Source: Laspinema palackyanum D2a (lineage in GTDB: Bacteria > Cyanobacteriota > Cyanobacteriia > Cyanobacteriales > Laspinemataceae). From it: a stretch of 64,000 nt of DNA. Position numbers and translations under genes: made by a program. How positions within the stretch are numbered: the stretch's first letter is position 1; the number at the start of each line of letters is the position of its first letter. The DNA is taken from the NCBI GenBank assembly GCA_025370845.1, contig JAMXFF010000025.1, positions 39,143 to 103,142 on the forward strand. Reading direction: 5' to 3'. Below the pieces are notes generated by a model. The model was not told where the DNA came from, made no database searches, and was given only the letters and a program-made list of their open reading frames with translations. Of this stretch, positions 25,751 through 34,634 are shown in pieces.

Positions 25751-26269
25751 CTAATGCGTCTCAGTAATGATGTCCGGATCCGACACAAATCCGATCGCCC
25801 CTTCCATGTTACTGCTTTCGAGATTAGCACCCTCAAAATTAGCCCCACTTAATTGGGCATTAAAGAAATTGGCATTCGACACATCAGCATTCTCGAAACT
25901 GGCCCCTCGGAGATCGGCATAGCTGAAATCTGCACTGCTCAAATCTGCACTACTCAAATCGGCATTCCTGAGATTCGCACCCTTTAAGTTCGCTGTAGAT
26001 AGCACGGCACTATGGATGCGAGCGCCTTGTAGCGAGGCATTTTCGAGATCTGCAAAAAACAGATTAGAACTGCTGAGATCGACGCGATCCAGATTCGACC
26101 CTCGGAGGTTAGCCCCACCCAAAACCCGATCCTTGAGATTTGCACCGACTAGATTGCACCCCTGACATTGGTTGTTTTCTTGCAAATGTTTCAGATCTGC
26201 GCGATCGCCCATACAGCTAGAGCATAAGGTTAGCACCACTACCGCAATTGTCAGGTTTATTGCTTTCAC
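25751..26269 (-). CDS. Pentapeptide-repeat lipoprotein
   Basis: 172 residues from a GTG start chosen because AAGGAA lies nine bases upstream and the product then begins with a classic lipoprotein signal, MKAINLTIAVVVLTLCSSC; in-frame ATGs upstream would add a non-signal-like 21-31 residues. After the lipid-accepting cysteine come about 22 pentapeptide repeats of the A(N/D)LXX type (GANLRGSNLDRVDL and so on) forming a right-handed square beta-helix up to about residue 155. It should be anchored in an envelope membrane. Such proteins are frequent in cyanobacteria; the function of most is unknown. Confidence 0.85.
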   Translation of the reverse strand: MKAINLTIAVVVLTLCSSCMGDRADLKHLQENNQCQGCNLVGANLKDRVLGGANLRGSNLDRVDLSSSNLFFADLENASLQGARIHSAVLSTANLKGANLRNADLSSADLSSADFSYADLRGASFENADVSNANFFNAQLSGANFEGANLESSNMEGAIGFVSDPDIITETH

Positions 26270-26565
26270 GTTCTTTAGTTCCTTCTTAGTGCAACCAATC
26301 ATCACGGCTCCCCCACGGGAACCTAGACACATAAATATTAGTATTTGTCAAAGGGGGTGACACCCATCAGTACAAAATTCATAAAACTTCATAAAAAAGC
26401 CGGGGAAGATTCAAAGGCCCTAGGGTGCAGATCTCCATCTCTTCTAGCAAACCCTCTCACCGGATCTGTTCAATGCAGTTAGAGTAAAATCAGCGATCGC
26501 CCAGTTGGTTTAAGGGACTGACTGTAGAACCCTAGAGATCGCCCCCTCAGAAGAATGGAGAGCAC

Positions 26566-27630
26566 ATGAACCCAACCCGCACCTTACCCATTCCCCCTCA
26601 CTTTGATCGCGCAAAAGTGGGCCAAGTTTGGCGAGTCCCTTATCAGCAGCTTGCTCAGGACGCTCAAACTTGGGCCAAAACTCACCGCATTGAACCCGCT
26701 ACTACCGACTCCCCTAAAATTTGTTTATTAGCGATCGACATTCAAAATACATTTTGCATTCCCGACTTTGAACTCTTTGTGGGGGGACGCAGCGGCAACG
26801 GTGCCGTTGAAGATAACCAGCGCTTATGTGAATTTATCTATCGGAATTTGCATCGGATTACTGCCGTTATCCCCACGATGGATACCCATACCACCGGGCA
26901 AATTTTTCATCCCGTATTCTGGATAGATAGCAACGGAGAGAATCCACCTCCTTTAACCCAAATTTCCCTGAGTGACGTAGAAAATGGGGTTTGGAAGGTG
27001 AATCCAACGGTTGCTGAGAGTTTGGGCGATCGCAACCCGGAACAAATCCAACAGTATGCTCACCACTACGTTAAACAACTGGAAATTGATGGGAAATATC
27101 CCTTAATTATTTGGCCCTATCACAGTCTGCTCGGTGGCATTGGTCACGCCTTAGTTTCTGCCGTAGAAGAGGCGATATTTTTTCATAATTTGGCCCGCAA
27201 TGCCGCCACAGGATTTGAACTGAAAGGAAACCATCCCCTCACGGAGAATTATTCCGCCTTGCGTCCGGAAGTCTTATTAGACCAAACAGGAAAGGCGATC
27301 GGCCAAGCGAATAGCCCCTTAATCAAAAAATTACTAGAATTTGATGTGTTGATCATCGCAGGACAAGCCAAAAGTCATTGTGTTGCTTGGACTATCGATG
27401 ACCTACTCCGGGATATCCAACAACAAGACCCCAAATTAGCCCAAAAAGTTTACCTGTTGGAGGATTGTACTTCCCCAGTGGTGGTTCCAAATGTGGTAGA
27501 CTTCACCGATGCTGCTGATGCTGCATTTGCCCGATTTTCCGAAGCGGGAATGCATTTGGTCCAATCCACTCAGGGAATAGACAATTGGCCTGGACTGGCG
27601 GGTTCGGGGTCACCTTTTTCCAATCAATAG
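26566..27630 (+). CDS. Isochorismatase-fold cysteine hydrolase (nicotinamidase-like)
   Basis: 354 residues, longer than typical nicotinamidases (about 200). The hydrolase fold is visible: catalytic Asp in LLAIDIQNTFC (about residues 59-69), metal- or substrate-side TMDTHTTGQIF, and the nucleophile Cys in IIAGQAKSHCVAWTIDDLL (about 265-283). A 50-residue N-terminal extension and an inserted segment between the strands explain the extra length. It could hydrolyse nicotinamide in NAD salvage or another amide; the substrate is not determinable. The ATG has a GGAGA ribosome site. Stands alone. Confidence 0.8.
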   Translation: MNPTRTLPIPPHFDRAKVGQVWRVPYQQLAQDAQTWAKTHRIEPATTDSPKICLLAIDIQNTFCIPDFELFVGGRSGNGAVEDNQRLCEFIYRNLHRITAVIPTMDTHTTGQIFHPVFWIDSNGENPPPLTQISLSDVENGVWKVNPTVAESLGDRNPEQIQQYAHHYVKQLEIDGKYPLIIWPYHSLLGGIGHALVSAVEEAIFFHNLARNAATGFELKGNHPLTENYSALRPEVLLDQTGKAIGQANSPLIKKLLEFDVLIIAGQAKSHCVAWTIDDLLRDIQQQDPKLAQKVYLLEDCTSPVVVPNVVDFTDAADAAFARFSEAGMHLVQSTQGIDNWPGLAGSGSPFSNQ

Positions 27631-27881
27631 AGGTGGAATCTGTTTGATCCGAGAAACTTTTGATTACTTTGACCTTGGGGAAAACGGATCCTCGCCCTGG
27701 GTTGAGGGGGAACTCGATAAAATTTCTGCAAGTCTTCCAGATCAGTGACTCCGATGAGGAACAGATCGAGTATATTGCGATCGCCTTCATCAAGACCCTT
27801 ATCAAACGCCATCCATTGAGCAGGCCACACAAAACCGGGTCTGGATGTCATAAAAGTTTACAAAGCAGCTAAAATACTCTG

Positions 27882-28436
27882 GTGAGTGACGAATTTAAGC
27901 TTATGTTGTCTCCTAATTCTGCTATGCGACGAGTCTTTTTGGGAATAGCTGTTACCGGATTGCTGATCACAGCCATGCCTACTCCTCCGAGTTGGGCGTT
28001 CCGGTGTTCGGGTTTAACGGTTTTTGGTGGGGTTAGGCGCGATCGGGAACTCAAATATTGCGTGCAAAATGGCCGGGAAAATAACTGGGACCGCTATTGG
28101 CTAAAAATTCCCAAGGAAAAAGTCAATTTGGCTATTTCTGAGTTGCGGATTAACTATCCCGAAAGCTACCGAGGCGAATTCAATGAAGACCGGATCGAAG
28201 TGACAGTAAATGGGAAAAAGATAGACTTAGATGATGCCTTCTGGGATCGGGATAATCGCTTCATTCAAATTTATCCGACCGAAGCGATTCCAGCAAATTC
28301 AGACATTGAAGTAGTTTTATCCAACGTCCGTAACCCCAACTTTGGGGGAATGTTCAATTTTAATGCTCTCGCCGTGACTCGCGGAGGTCCTCCGCTTCCC
28401 GAATATATTGGGACTTGGGTTTTAGCCATCAACTAA
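27882..28436 (+). CDS. DUF2808 secreted protein
   Basis: 184 residues from a GTG; the ATG at 27903 or 27924 may be the true start, since the signal peptide core FLGIAVTGLLITAMPTPPSWA follows it. After a likely cleavage at SWA-F the mature chain shows the DUF2808 pattern of cyanobacterial exported proteins: WLKIPKEKV, ISELRINYPESY, VTVNGKKI and IPANSDIEVVLSNVRNP. Function unknown; expected in periplasm or outer envelope. A clear terminator follows. Confidence 0.82.
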   Translation: MSDEFKLMLSPNSAMRRVFLGIAVTGLLITAMPTPPSWAFRCSGLTVFGGVRRDRELKYCVQNGRENNWDRYWLKIPKEKVNLAISELRINYPESYRGEFNEDRIEVTVNGKKIDLDDAFWDRDNRFIQIYPTEAIPANSDIEVVLSNVRNPNFGGMFNFNALAVTRGGPPLPEYIGTWVLAIN

Positions 28437-28473
28437 GCCCCCTCCAGCGACAGGAAGGGGACTCATGGCAACG

Positions 28474-28510
28474 AGGGAACGTCAAAGGGTTTGGCGTTCC
28501 CTTTCATTTT
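28474..28510 (+). terminator. Intrinsic terminator after the DUF2808 gene
   Basis: AGGGAACG-T-CAAA / TTTG-G-CGTTCCCT stem (28474-28486 with 28490-28502) with loop GGG and one internal mismatch, then TTCATTTT. Confidence 0.8.
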
Positions 28511-28653
28511 GAAGCCAACTCTGGGTGCCCTCTGCTTTGCCTAACCGCTCAAAAAACTCAGGGGTCCATTGGTTTTAAGTGCAAAGTCATGATATTATAA
28601 AAATTTGTGATTTTTTTTGAAAGTTTAGAGTCGCAACCTAGGAGTTAATCGTT

Positions 28654-28791
28654 ATGACACAGCGCACCCTGCATGGCACAAGCCGCAAAAGAAAGAGAGT
28701 TTCAGGGTTTAGAGTTCGGATGAGAACGGCCAATGGTCGCCGAGTGATTAAATCCCGTCGGAACAAGGGACGTTATCGGTTAGCCGTGTAG
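28654..28791 (+). CDS. rpmH: 50S ribosomal protein L34
   Basis: 45 residues, highly basic: begins [18 protein letters not shown] and ends [11 protein letters not shown], the standard L34 pattern ([13 protein letters not shown] in the middle). An AGGAG ribosome site lies nine bases upstream of the ATG. It heads the conserved group rpmH, rnpA, PH-domain gene, yidC, jag, which couples ribosome/RNase P parts to membrane insertion. The gene is short and easily missed but unmistakable. Confidence 0.97.
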   Translation: MTQRTLHGTSRKRKRVSGFRVRMRTANGRRVIKSRRNKGRYRLAV

Positions 28792-28994
28792 TTGGGTGCT
28801 CCACAACAATGGAGTCAAACCCTCAGCAGGACGAAACCGTTCCCGGTGTGATCGGTGGCAGGATGAACCCAATTGCCACCGTTTAGACCTCTGGGTTTCA
28901 ATGGAGCCAGAAAGAGGTAGAACCGGACTCGGGGTCAGTCGCCTCCTCGGGGAATGATAATTACCCCAATCATTCTGCATCCGTAAAAAATACC

Positions 28995-29426
28995 TTGTTA
29001 CCTGCATCGAATCGGCTAAAGCGCCCGAAAGAGTTTAGCGCTGTTTATCGCACGGGAATCAGTCGAAAGACCAGTCACCTAACCTTGAGAGCCAAACGGC
29101 GCAAGGGAGTTCTTCCTGTGGCGAAACAGCCCGATCTCGGGACTGATAACCCCACCGAAGCGCTAACGGCAAATCAGCCGACCCGAGTTGGAATTTCCAT
29201 TAGCCTGAAAGTGAGTAAAAAAGCCGTGATTCGGAATCGAATTAAACGGCAAATCCGAGCCGGATTGCGGGAATTTCTCCCCCGAATTTCCCAAGGATGG
29301 GACCTGGTTTTTATCGTGCGTCCCTCAGCGGTAGAGTGCAATTATCGCCAACTTCTGCAAGAATTAGAGCAGTTGTTGGCACAAGCAGAGGTACTCAATG
29401 GCGATTCGCGAGGAAGTTTACTATGA
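28995..29426 (+). CDS. rnpA: Ribonuclease P protein component
   Basis: 143 residues. RnpA helps the RNase P RNA cleave tRNA 5' leaders. The hallmark basic helix is in KKAVIRNRIKRQIRAGLRE (about residues 75-93), with VGISISLKVSKK before it and DLVFIVRPSA after. Start is a TTG, supported by the expected N-terminus LPASNRLKRPKEFSAVYRTG. An insertion of about 20 residues rich in T/N/P (KQPDLGTDNPTEALTANQ) between the first strands is longer than in most bacteria. The stop overlaps the next gene by 29 bp, so translation is probably coupled. Confidence 0.95.
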   Translation: MLPASNRLKRPKEFSAVYRTGISRKTSHLTLRAKRRKGVLPVAKQPDLGTDNPTEALTANQPTRVGISISLKVSKKAVIRNRIKRQIRAGLREFLPRISQGWDLVFIVRPSAVECNYRQLLQELEQLLAQAEVLNGDSRGSLL

Positions 29427-29793
29427 AGGGGGTCCTCATATTGGGGAACTAATCGTGAACATCCTGTTAGGATTTACGGTGATTGCTTTACCCTTAACCG
29501 TCGGGGCGATCGTGCGGGCATTGTGGCTGCGCTACCGCATCACCAACCGCCGAATTTCTATAAACAGCGGCTGGATGGGACGAGAGCGCAGTGATATTAT
29601 CTACTCGGAAATTGTTCAGGTGAAGACCGTGGCTCGGGGTTTCGGACTCTGGGGCGATATGGTATTCACCCTTAAAGACGGTTCTCGCTTAGAAATGCGC
29701 GGCGTTCCTAATTTTCGGGAAGCTTATGACTATATTTCGGACAAATTGTCCGCCAAAGCCAAACAGGCCAGTGGAGCCATTGGTACTCGTTAA
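29398..29793 (+). CDS. PH-domain (bPH2/DUF304) membrane protein
   Basis: 131 residues. A membrane helix pair around LIVNILLGFTVIALPLTVGAIVRALWL (residues about 18-44, described in total; hydrophobic throughout) is followed by a bacterial PH-type domain: YRITNRRISINSGWMGRERSDI, VQVKTVARGFGLWGDMVF and MRGVPNFREAYDYI. It is a regular member of the cyanobacterial rnpA-yidC group, overlapping rnpA by 29 bp. Its role is not established; a part in membrane protein insertion is inferred from position. Confidence 0.88.
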   Translation: MAIREEVYYEGGPHIGELIVNILLGFTVIALPLTVGAIVRALWLRYRITNRRISINSGWMGRERSDIIYSEIVQVKTVARGFGLWGDMVFTLKDGSRLEMRGVPNFREAYDYISDKLSAKAKQASGAIGTR

Positions 29794-29990
29794 CAAGGCG
29801 AACCTCGGCAGTAGTAACAAACAGCGAACCCTCAAACCATCAAAATTGGCGGCGATCGCCCCTACTGCCCCACTGTTCCATCATGCCCTAAGCCAAAGGG
29901 CCAGCCATCAAACCTCTTAAACATGGCTACTATTTAAGCTAAGGTTTATAGACAAAAAAATCTCCCCACCGCATAGGTTGACATAAAAGA

Positions 29991-31139
29991 ATGGACTTTG
30001 GAGTCGGATTTCTTTCCAATAACGTCATGCTGCCGATCCTGGACTTCTTCTACGGGATCGTTCCGAGCTATGGTCTGGCAATTGTAGCCCTGACCCTTGT
30101 GATCCGCTTTGCCCTCTATCCGTTGAGTGCTGGCTCAATTCGCAGTATGCGAAGAATGCGAGTCGCCCAACCCGTCATGCAAAAGCGGGTCAAAGAGATT
30201 CAAGAACGCTACAAAGAAGAACCTGCAAAACAGCAGGAAGAAATGAGCAAGGTTTACAAAGAATTTGGCAATCCCTTGTCCGGCTGCTTGCCAGTCGTCC
30301 TCCAGATGCCCGTTCTATTTGCCTTGTTCGCAACCTTACGGGGTTCACCGTTCTCAGATATCAATTACAACGTCAACGTTGAAATTTTTCCCAGTGAACA
30401 GGTGGAACGAATCATTCCCCAAGCGTTTGCCACCCCGCAGCAGAATATTTATTTCTCCGATGGACAACACGCCCCCATCGTGGCGTTACTTCCCGCAGGC
30501 AATAAATTAACCGTCGGCGAAAAAACCCAACTAGATTTCCAATCCGTTGAGGGCAAACCCTTAAAGGAATTACTCGCCCAGAACCCCGATACGCAATTGG
30601 CTCCTCGGTGGCAAGTCACCAAAGGAGAAGACAGGCTACGGATTAATGAAGATGGCACCATCGAAGCCCTCCAGCCTGGAGAAGCGACCATTCAAGCCAC
30701 CCTGCCAGGACTGGCAGCCAATAAAGGATTCCTGTTCATCGAAGCCCTAGGTCGCGTCGGTGCGATGGATCCTGATGGCAATATCCACTGGGATATTGTA
30801 GGCATGGTGCTGTTCTTTGGGATTAGTTTGTATGTGAACCAATTGCTTTCGGGACAAAGTGGCCCGGGTGCAAGCGATAACCCGCAGCAGTCCACGGTGA
30901 ACAAACTGACCCCAGTGATTTTCTCGGGAATGTTTTTGTTCTTCCCTCTACCTGCTGGGGTGTTGATGTACATGGTGATTGCCAACATCTTTCAGACGGC
31001 GCAAACCTTTATTCTCTCCCGCGAACCCCTGCCTGAAAATCTGCAGAAACTGGTAGAAGCCCAGGAAAAAACTGCAGCAGGTGCCAAGGGCCGCGAAACA
31101 CTTCCCTTTGAACCCGGACGTCCCAAGAAAAAAGCCTAA
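29991..31139 (+). CDS. yidC: YidC/Oxa1/Alb3 membrane insertase
   Basis: 382 residues. Inserts proteins into plasma and thylakoid membranes. The first helix is followed by [18 protein letters not shown] and the cytosolic hairpin with two helices ([18 protein letters not shown]); the hydrophilic groove Arg in VIRFALYP (about R40) is kept. Later helices: [35 protein letters not shown] and the [21 protein letters not shown] pair. Between helices 2 and 3 lies an unusual insertion (about residues 165-250) resembling a BIG2 immunoglobulin-like domain. The stop overlaps the jag start by one base. Confidence 0.93.
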   Translation: MDFGVGFLSNNVMLPILDFFYGIVPSYGLAIVALTLVIRFALYPLSAGSIRSMRRMRVAQPVMQKRVKEIQERYKEEPAKQQEEMSKVYKEFGNPLSGCLPVVLQMPVLFALFATLRGSPFSDINYNVNVEIFPSEQVERIIPQAFATPQQNIYFSDGQHAPIVALLPAGNKLTVGEKTQLDFQSVEGKPLKELLAQNPDTQLAPRWQVTKGEDRLRINEDGTIEALQPGEATIQATLPGLAANKGFLFIEALGRVGAMDPDGNIHWDIVGMVLFFGISLYVNQLLSGQSGPGASDNPQQSTVNKLTPVIFSGMFLFFPLPAGVLMYMVIANIFQTAQTFILSREPLPENLQKLVEAQEKTAAGAKGRETLPFEPGRPKKKA

Positions 31140-31630
31140 TGGTATCCTCAACCCAAAGTCCAATGCAACGAGGTCAGCAGTGGATTGAACAACTGCTGAC
31201 CCTATTGCGAATTGAAAGTTCAGTCACAACGCAGGAGCAAGAAGATAGCTTTTGGTTGACCATTGATGAGAAGAATCTGACCCCAGAACAAATAGAAATT
31301 CTGACGGGTCCCAATGGACAGGTGCTCGATGCGATTCAGTATCTGTTGAACACGACTCTCAATATCGCCCAGCCCACTGATGTCCAAGCGTCCTATACGA
31401 TTGAGCTAAATCAGTACCGAGTCCGCCGAGAGGCGGTACTCCGGGAGATGGTAGCTAAAGCGGTTGAAACGGTTCAGGAGACTGGGGAAGCTTATGAAAT
31501 GAAGGGGCTTTCTTCTGCAGAACGGCGGCAGATTCATAACTTACTCAAGGACTATGAGGATTTGGAATCCTTCAGTCGTGGACAAGAACCGGACCGCAGA
31601 CTGGTGGTGCATCGGCGCGAAACGGTGTAA
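31139..31630 (+). CDS. jag: Jag/KhpB-like R3H RNA-binding protein
   Basis: 163 residues. A KH-like part (GPNGQVLDAIQYLLNTTL, residues about 61-78) and a C-terminal R3H domain (SSAERRQIHNLLKDYEDLES with REP-like basic end RRLVVHR). It lacks the N-terminal Jag domain of Firmicutes proteins, as usual in cyanobacteria. Related proteins bind RNA with KhpA. Its start overlaps the yidC stop (TAATG), so it is translationally coupled to the insertase. Confidence 0.88.
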   Translation: MVSSTQSPMQRGQQWIEQLLTLLRIESSVTTQEQEDSFWLTIDEKNLTPEQIEILTGPNGQVLDAIQYLLNTTLNIAQPTDVQASYTIELNQYRVRREAVLREMVAKAVETVQETGEAYEMKGLSSAERRQIHNLLKDYEDLESFSRGQEPDRRLVVHRRETV

Positions 31631-31789
31631 AGAACTGAATGGCGATCGCCCAAAGTACGCTCATTAAACCCCCGATGATTGGGTTTGAGGAGTGAGGGAA
31701 ATGCCCCTAGTGAAGGGGGGTTTCCCAACCCACGGGTTAACCCCCTGAATCACTACGATGAAATTACTTTCCCTCTGAGGGTTACCAGA

Positions 31790-32305
31790 ATGCTGGAAGC
31801 AATTTATATTCCTCGGTTAACAAAAGCCCCTGAACAGACGCAAACTTTCGAGTTTCAACAGTTCATTCAGGACTTAGAAACCTTAACCCCGGTTCGGGGA
31901 CGAGTTCAGGTCAGACATGGGGGCAACTTTTTAGAGGTGAGGGCCCAAGTGGAAACCATTGTTACCCTCACTTGTTATCGATGCTTGCAACAGTACAATC
32001 ATCGGCTTAAAATCGAGCCTACGGAAATTATCTGTCTGGATGAAACGGGAAGTGGCCCGGATGATGGTCCCTTAGAACGCGAAATTGCCCTAGAAGAGTT
32101 GGTGGAAACTCTCTCGGCCCAAGGCAATTTTGACCCAGAAGCCTGGTTGTATGAACAGATTTGTTTGGAAATTCCCTCTCGCAAGCTGTGCGATGAAGAT
32201 TGTCCAGGGATTGAGTTTTCCCCGGGCCAGGGTAGTCCTCTTTCTGTCGGCGATCGCCGTTGGGCTGCTGCCTTAGAACAACTCAAAAAACAACTGCCAA
32301 GCTAG
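31790..32305 (+). CDS. YceD/DUF177 family protein
   Basis: 171 residues from the ATG at 31790, chosen for its GAGG ribosome site nine bases upstream; the open frame extends to 31679 but the extra residues are not conserved-looking. Family pattern: GRVQVRHGGNFLEVRAQVET, TCYRCLQQY and a second cysteine cluster CLEIPSRKLCDEDC, probably binding zinc, ending DRRWAAALEQL. In E. coli and plants the family acts in 23S rRNA metabolism; in many bacteria it precedes rpmF, which is absent here. Follows jag by 160 bp. Confidence 0.85.
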   Translation: MLEAIYIPRLTKAPEQTQTFEFQQFIQDLETLTPVRGRVQVRHGGNFLEVRAQVETIVTLTCYRCLQQYNHRLKIEPTEIICLDETGSGPDDGPLEREIALEELVETLSAQGNFDPEAWLYEQICLEIPSRKLCDEDCPGIEFSPGQGSPLSVGDRRWAAALEQLKKQLPS

Positions 32306-32380
32306 TTAACCGTTTTTGGATGGCAGGATGTTAAGCGGTCCAAAATCATGAGAACATCCTACTCCAAAATTTAACCTGCT

Positions 32381-33907
32381 ATGACATTCAGTGAAGAGTT
32401 TAAACTATTCCTCCGAGCCAGATATCCGTTAATTTACATTCCCACCCGAGAAGAAGAACGGGTTGAAGCGGCGATCGCCAGTTGCGCCAAGGAACTCGGA
32501 AATCGTGCTGTCTATATCTGGGATTTTGTCGATGGCTACCAGGGCAATCCCAACGATAGCGGGTTTGGTCGCCGCAACCCCCTCCAAGCCTTAGAATTTG
32601 TCGAAAAATTGCCTGCCTCTGCACCGGCAATATTTATTTTGCGGGATTTTCACCGCTTTTTAGAGGATATTTCTGTGTCCCGAAAGCTCAGAAATCTCTC
32701 GCGAACCCTCAAATCTCAACCTAAAAATATTGCCATTATTTCTCCATCCGTCGCCATTCCTGAAGACCTCAGCGAAGCCCTCACGGTCTTAGAATTTCCC
32801 CTGCCCAATGCCCCAGAAATTAAAGGGGAAGTCGAACGGTTACTCTCGGCAACGGGACATCCATTAGACGGAAAATTTTTAGATGAAATCGTGCGATCGT
32901 GCCAGGGTCTGTCCATCGATCGCATTCGCCGAGTCTTAGCCAAGGCGATCGCCACCCACGGACAACTCGAACCCGATGATGTCGAACTGATTCTCGAAGA
33001 AAAACGCACCATCATCCGCCAAACCCAAATCCTGGAATTCTACCCCGCCACGGAACAAATCTCCGATATCGGCGGCCTAGATAACCTCAAAGACTGGCTC
33101 ATCCGTCGGGGAGGGGCCTTCTCCGAACGGGCGCGCCAATATGGCTTACCCCATCCCCGAGGATTGCTCCTCGTCGGCATTCAAGGTACCGGCAAATCCC
33201 TCACAGCCAAAGCCATTTCCCATCATTGGCACCTCCCTCTCCTCCGCCTCGATGTCGGGCGACTATTTGGCGGATTAGTCGGAGAATCCGAATCTCGCAC
33301 CAGGCAAATGATTCAACTCGCCGAAGCCCTCGCCCCTTGCGTCCTCTGGATTGATGAAATTGACAAAGCTTTTGGCGGATTAGACAGTAAAGGAGATGCC
33401 GGGACCACCAGTCGCGTCTTTGGCACCTTTATCACCTGGTTAGCGGAAAAAACCTCCCCAGTCTTTGTCGTTGCCACCGCCAATAATATCCAATCCCTGC
33501 CCCCAGAGATGCTCCGCAAAGGTCGATTTGATGAAATTTTCTTTGTAGGATTGCCCGCCCAAGAAGAACGCAACGCTATTTTTACGGTACACTTGTCCCG
33601 ATTGCGACCTCATAATCTGAAAAGCTATGATATTGAACGGCTGGCTTACGAAACTCCTGATTTTTCCGGGGCAGAAATCGAACAAGCGTTGATCGAAGCG
33701 ATGCATATTGGATTTAGTCAAAACCGCGACTTTACCACGGATGATATTTTGGAAGCCGCCAGTCAAATCGTTCCCCTAGCCCGTACCGCCTCAGAGCAAA
33801 TCCAAGTTTTAAAAGATTGGGCGGCGGCAGGAAAAGCTCGTCTTGCCTCCAGATACAGTACATTGAATAGTCGGATGCAACGTCAACTGCAACAGCCTGA
33901 ATCCTAA
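32381..33907 (+). CDS. ycf46: AAA+ ATPase Ycf46
   Basis: 508 residues. The N-terminal half (about 1-230) is the family-specific domain beginning FSEEFKLFLRARYPLIYI; the AAA+ module follows with Walker A GIQGTGKS (266-273), Walker B VLWIDEIDKAF, and sensor/arginine-finger region PEMLRKGRFDEIFFV. Ycf46 is conserved in cyanobacteria and algal plastids; it has been linked to inorganic-carbon use in Synechocystis, but its substrate is unknown. Stands directly upstream of a small SH3 protein gene (6 bp gap), so the two are likely an operon. Confidence 0.93.
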   Translation: MTFSEEFKLFLRARYPLIYIPTREEERVEAAIASCAKELGNRAVYIWDFVDGYQGNPNDSGFGRRNPLQALEFVEKLPASAPAIFILRDFHRFLEDISVSRKLRNLSRTLKSQPKNIAIISPSVAIPEDLSEALTVLEFPLPNAPEIKGEVERLLSATGHPLDGKFLDEIVRSCQGLSIDRIRRVLAKAIATHGQLEPDDVELILEEKRTIIRQTQILEFYPATEQISDIGGLDNLKDWLIRRGGAFSERARQYGLPHPRGLLLVGIQGTGKSLTAKAISHHWHLPLLRLDVGRLFGGLVGESESRTRQMIQLAEALAPCVLWIDEIDKAFGGLDSKGDAGTTSRVFGTFITWLAEKTSPVFVVATANNIQSLPPEMLRKGRFDEIFFVGLPAQEERNAIFTVHLSRLRPHNLKSYDIERLAYETPDFSGAEIEQALIEAMHIGFSQNRDFTTDDILEAASQIVPLARTASEQIQVLKDWAAAGKARLASRYSTLNSRMQRQLQQPES

Positions 33908-33913
33908 GAATTT

Positions 33914-34357
33914 ATGCGGAGTCTTGCCAGTTTAGTTCAGTTTATTCTCGGTTTTACATTGGCGCTGATCATCCTTGCGGGTGGGAGTATCGCCGCAGCG
34001 CTGTATTTCGTCACGAAATTAACCGCACTGCCTGCCCGACCGAGTTTTACAAATGATCAACCTGCGGTAACAGCAACCGCAGGGGAAAATGCCCAAGGGG
34101 GAGGCACCAGTCAGGGATCTGGAAATGCGCCTGCCGCCCTTCCTGCGAATGCCTACCGTGCCAAGGTGATTTGGCCCGATGGCTTAATTTTGCGCGATCG
34201 CCCCGGTTATGAAGCCAACTCCATTGGCGGACTTGATTTTAACGCCCAAGTGGTGGTTCTCGAAACCAGCTCGGATAAAGAATGGGAAAAGGTTCGCATC
34301 GAAGGCAGTGGTCAAGATGGATGGATTAAAGGCGGCAATACAGAGCGCCTGAACTAA
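33914..34357 (+). CDS. Small membrane-anchored SH3-domain protein
   Basis: 147 residues. One N-terminal membrane helix (FILGFTLALIILAGGSIAAAL), a Ser/Gly/Ala linker (about 45-78), then a bacterial SH3-like domain: VIWPDGLILRDRPGYEANSI, VVVLETSSDKEWEKVRIEG and GWIKGGNTE. It should face the periplasm. It begins six bases after ycf46 ends and is followed by a terminator, so it completes that two-gene unit. Similar in design to the larger SH3 protein at 11940-12794. Confidence 0.82.
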   Translation: MRSLASLVQFILGFTLALIILAGGSIAAALYFVTKLTALPARPSFTNDQPAVTATAGENAQGGGTSQGSGNAPAALPANAYRAKVIWPDGLILRDRPGYEANSIGGLDFNAQVVVLETSSDKEWEKVRIEGSGQDGWIKGGNTERLN

Positions 34358-34401
34358 CCGCCCCTAACCGGGCTTCACTCATCAGAACCTCAATATTGAA
34401 C

Positions 34402-34437
34402 TCGGCCCCCAGGGGAGGGCTGAATTTTGCCTTTTTT
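34402..34437 (+). terminator. Intrinsic terminator after the ycf46 unit
   Basis: Stem TCGGCCC (34402-34408) / GGGCTGA (34417-34423) with an 8-base loop, followed by ATTTTGCCTTTTTT. Confidence 0.7.
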
Positions 34438-34634
34438 AAGACTCGCAAGAACACCTACAGGGGTACAGTCAAGGTTAAAAACTGGATTTTTTCACCAATT
34501 GTCCCCTATTCCACTCTGAATCTCTCCGATTGCGCGACCCTAGCCAAAGCTCATTTCCCTCCCGCCAAATGCTAGTCCTAAAAACTGGCAAGTTTGGACT
34601 TTGGGAAGGTTACTTTTCCGGGGGTTCATCGGGC

